A stretch of 54,532 nucleotides of DNA from an uncultured Nodularia sp. (lineage in GTDB: Bacteria; Cyanobacteriota; Cyanobacteriia; Cyanobacteriales; Nostocaceae), in the NCBI GenBank assembly GCA_903911355.1, contig CAIWDD010000072.1, forward strand, positions 1 through 54,532, written 5' to 3'. Below, piece by piece: positions 54,133-54,532 of the stretch. The position numbers and the translations under genes were made by a program. The stretch's first letter is position 1, and the number at the start of each line of letters is the position of its first letter. The notes below the pieces were generated by a model. It searched no databases and had not been told where the DNA came from. It saw only the letters and a program-made list of their open reading frames with translations.

Positions 54133-54532
54133 ATGAAACATTGTATACTAATGCCATATAAAAAAAATGGGCGTGATTTCATGTCACCGTTAGTATCTAT
54201 TGTTATTGTTAACTACAATCGGGAAAATTATTTAAGTGCTGCCATTGCCAGCGTATTACAGCAGACATGGACGGATTTTGAGTTAGTTGTCTGGGATGAT
54301 GGCTCTACAGACGGGTCAGTGGCGATCGCCCAAAAGTATGCTCACCAAGATCAACGGGTACGGGTAGTAGCAGCAGCACACCAAGGAACTTTAAAAGCTC
54401 ACAAAGCAGCCATAGCCCAAATCAGAGGTACTTATCTGGGTTGGGTAGATAGTGATGATATCCTGGCTCCCACTGCTTTGGCGGAAACTGTTCCTATCCT
54501 CAATCATCAACCAGATGTGGGATTAGTTTATA
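54133..54532 (+). CDS. Family 2 glycosyltransferase (5' part, cut by the window end)
   Basis: The frame is open to the window edge, giving the first 133 residues. They show the GT-A fold start VSIVIVNYNRENYLSAAI, then VVWDDGSTDGS and the metal-binding DxD-type WVDSDD. Such enzymes transfer sugars from nucleotide-sugars, usually for polysaccharide or envelope glycans. The start at 54133 has GAGG 6 bases upstream; ATG 54181 is also in frame. Confidence 0.88.
   Translation, partial: MKHCILMPYKKNGRDFMSPLVSIVIVNYNRENYLSAAIASVLQQTWTDFELVVWDDGSTDGSVAIAQKYAHQDQRVRVVAAAHQGTLKAHKAAIAQIRGTYLGWVDSDDILAPTALAETVPILNHQPDVGLVY

Overview
The window comes from a filamentous cyanobacterium, very probably a heterocyst-forming member of the Nostocales. 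The evidence is hetR with all its known functional residues, a PatX-type RGSGR peptide gene behind a DIF1-like promoter, many HIP1 octamers (GCGATCGC), heptameric STRR repeats, Ycf66, a clpR-clpP3 pair and IS200/IS605 debris. No rRNA, tRNA or CRISPR array was recognised.

Layout. 1-136: 3' end of a decayed tnpB. 387-3214: CHAD protein, peptidoglycan amidase, secreted Cys-repeat protein. 3215-3713: a hairpin-rich convergent spacer holding a candidate structured RNA. 3714-5468: hetR and its long upstream region, with a 9-bp palindrome, an NtcA-like site and a 13-bp direct repeat. 5469-12621: coiled-coil/DMT transporter fusion, phosphate permease, and a divergent zinc dehydrogenase/FAD oxidoreductase pair. 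12667-13121: patX with its own DIF1-like promoter, a hairpin over its stop codon and a strong terminator. 13160-15774: gnd and ycf66. 16081-17956: an AT-rich DUF5131/TcmP pair, tail to tail, probably acquired. 18172-21045: ileS.

21115-27627 is the most unusual block. It is a minus-strand cluster of a winged-helix protein, a P-loop ATPase, an 847-residue fusion (DEDDy exonuclease + Cas4/AddB-like Fe-S nuclease + FtsK motor) and a ParA-type ATPase. It looks like a DNA-processing or defence machine. A divergent PAS/NtcA-like regulator follows, then a two-gene unit (duplicated domain protein + zinc ribbon). 31482-36132 is a stress-type cluster (P-type ATPase, small protein, HPF-cold-shock fusion, phosphoribosyltransferase). 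Next come clpP3/clpR, a VWA protein, a PIN-TRAM membrane protein, hemW, a HerA-like ATPase, a glutathione transferase, a fasciclin protein, an RRM RNA-binding protein with a hairpin masking its ribosome-binding site, a dead IS200 tnpA, two Ser/Thr kinases, a TPR protein, a TpsB/ShlB-type outer-membrane transporter and the start of a family 2 glycosyltransferase.

How parts connect. HetR (activator) and PatX (source of the RGSGR inhibitor that binds HetR) lie about 8 kb apart, so this is a heterocyst-patterning neighbourhood. Most other genes are ordinary cyanobacterial chromosome genes. The 16-18 kb pair and the 21-28 kb cluster look accessory.
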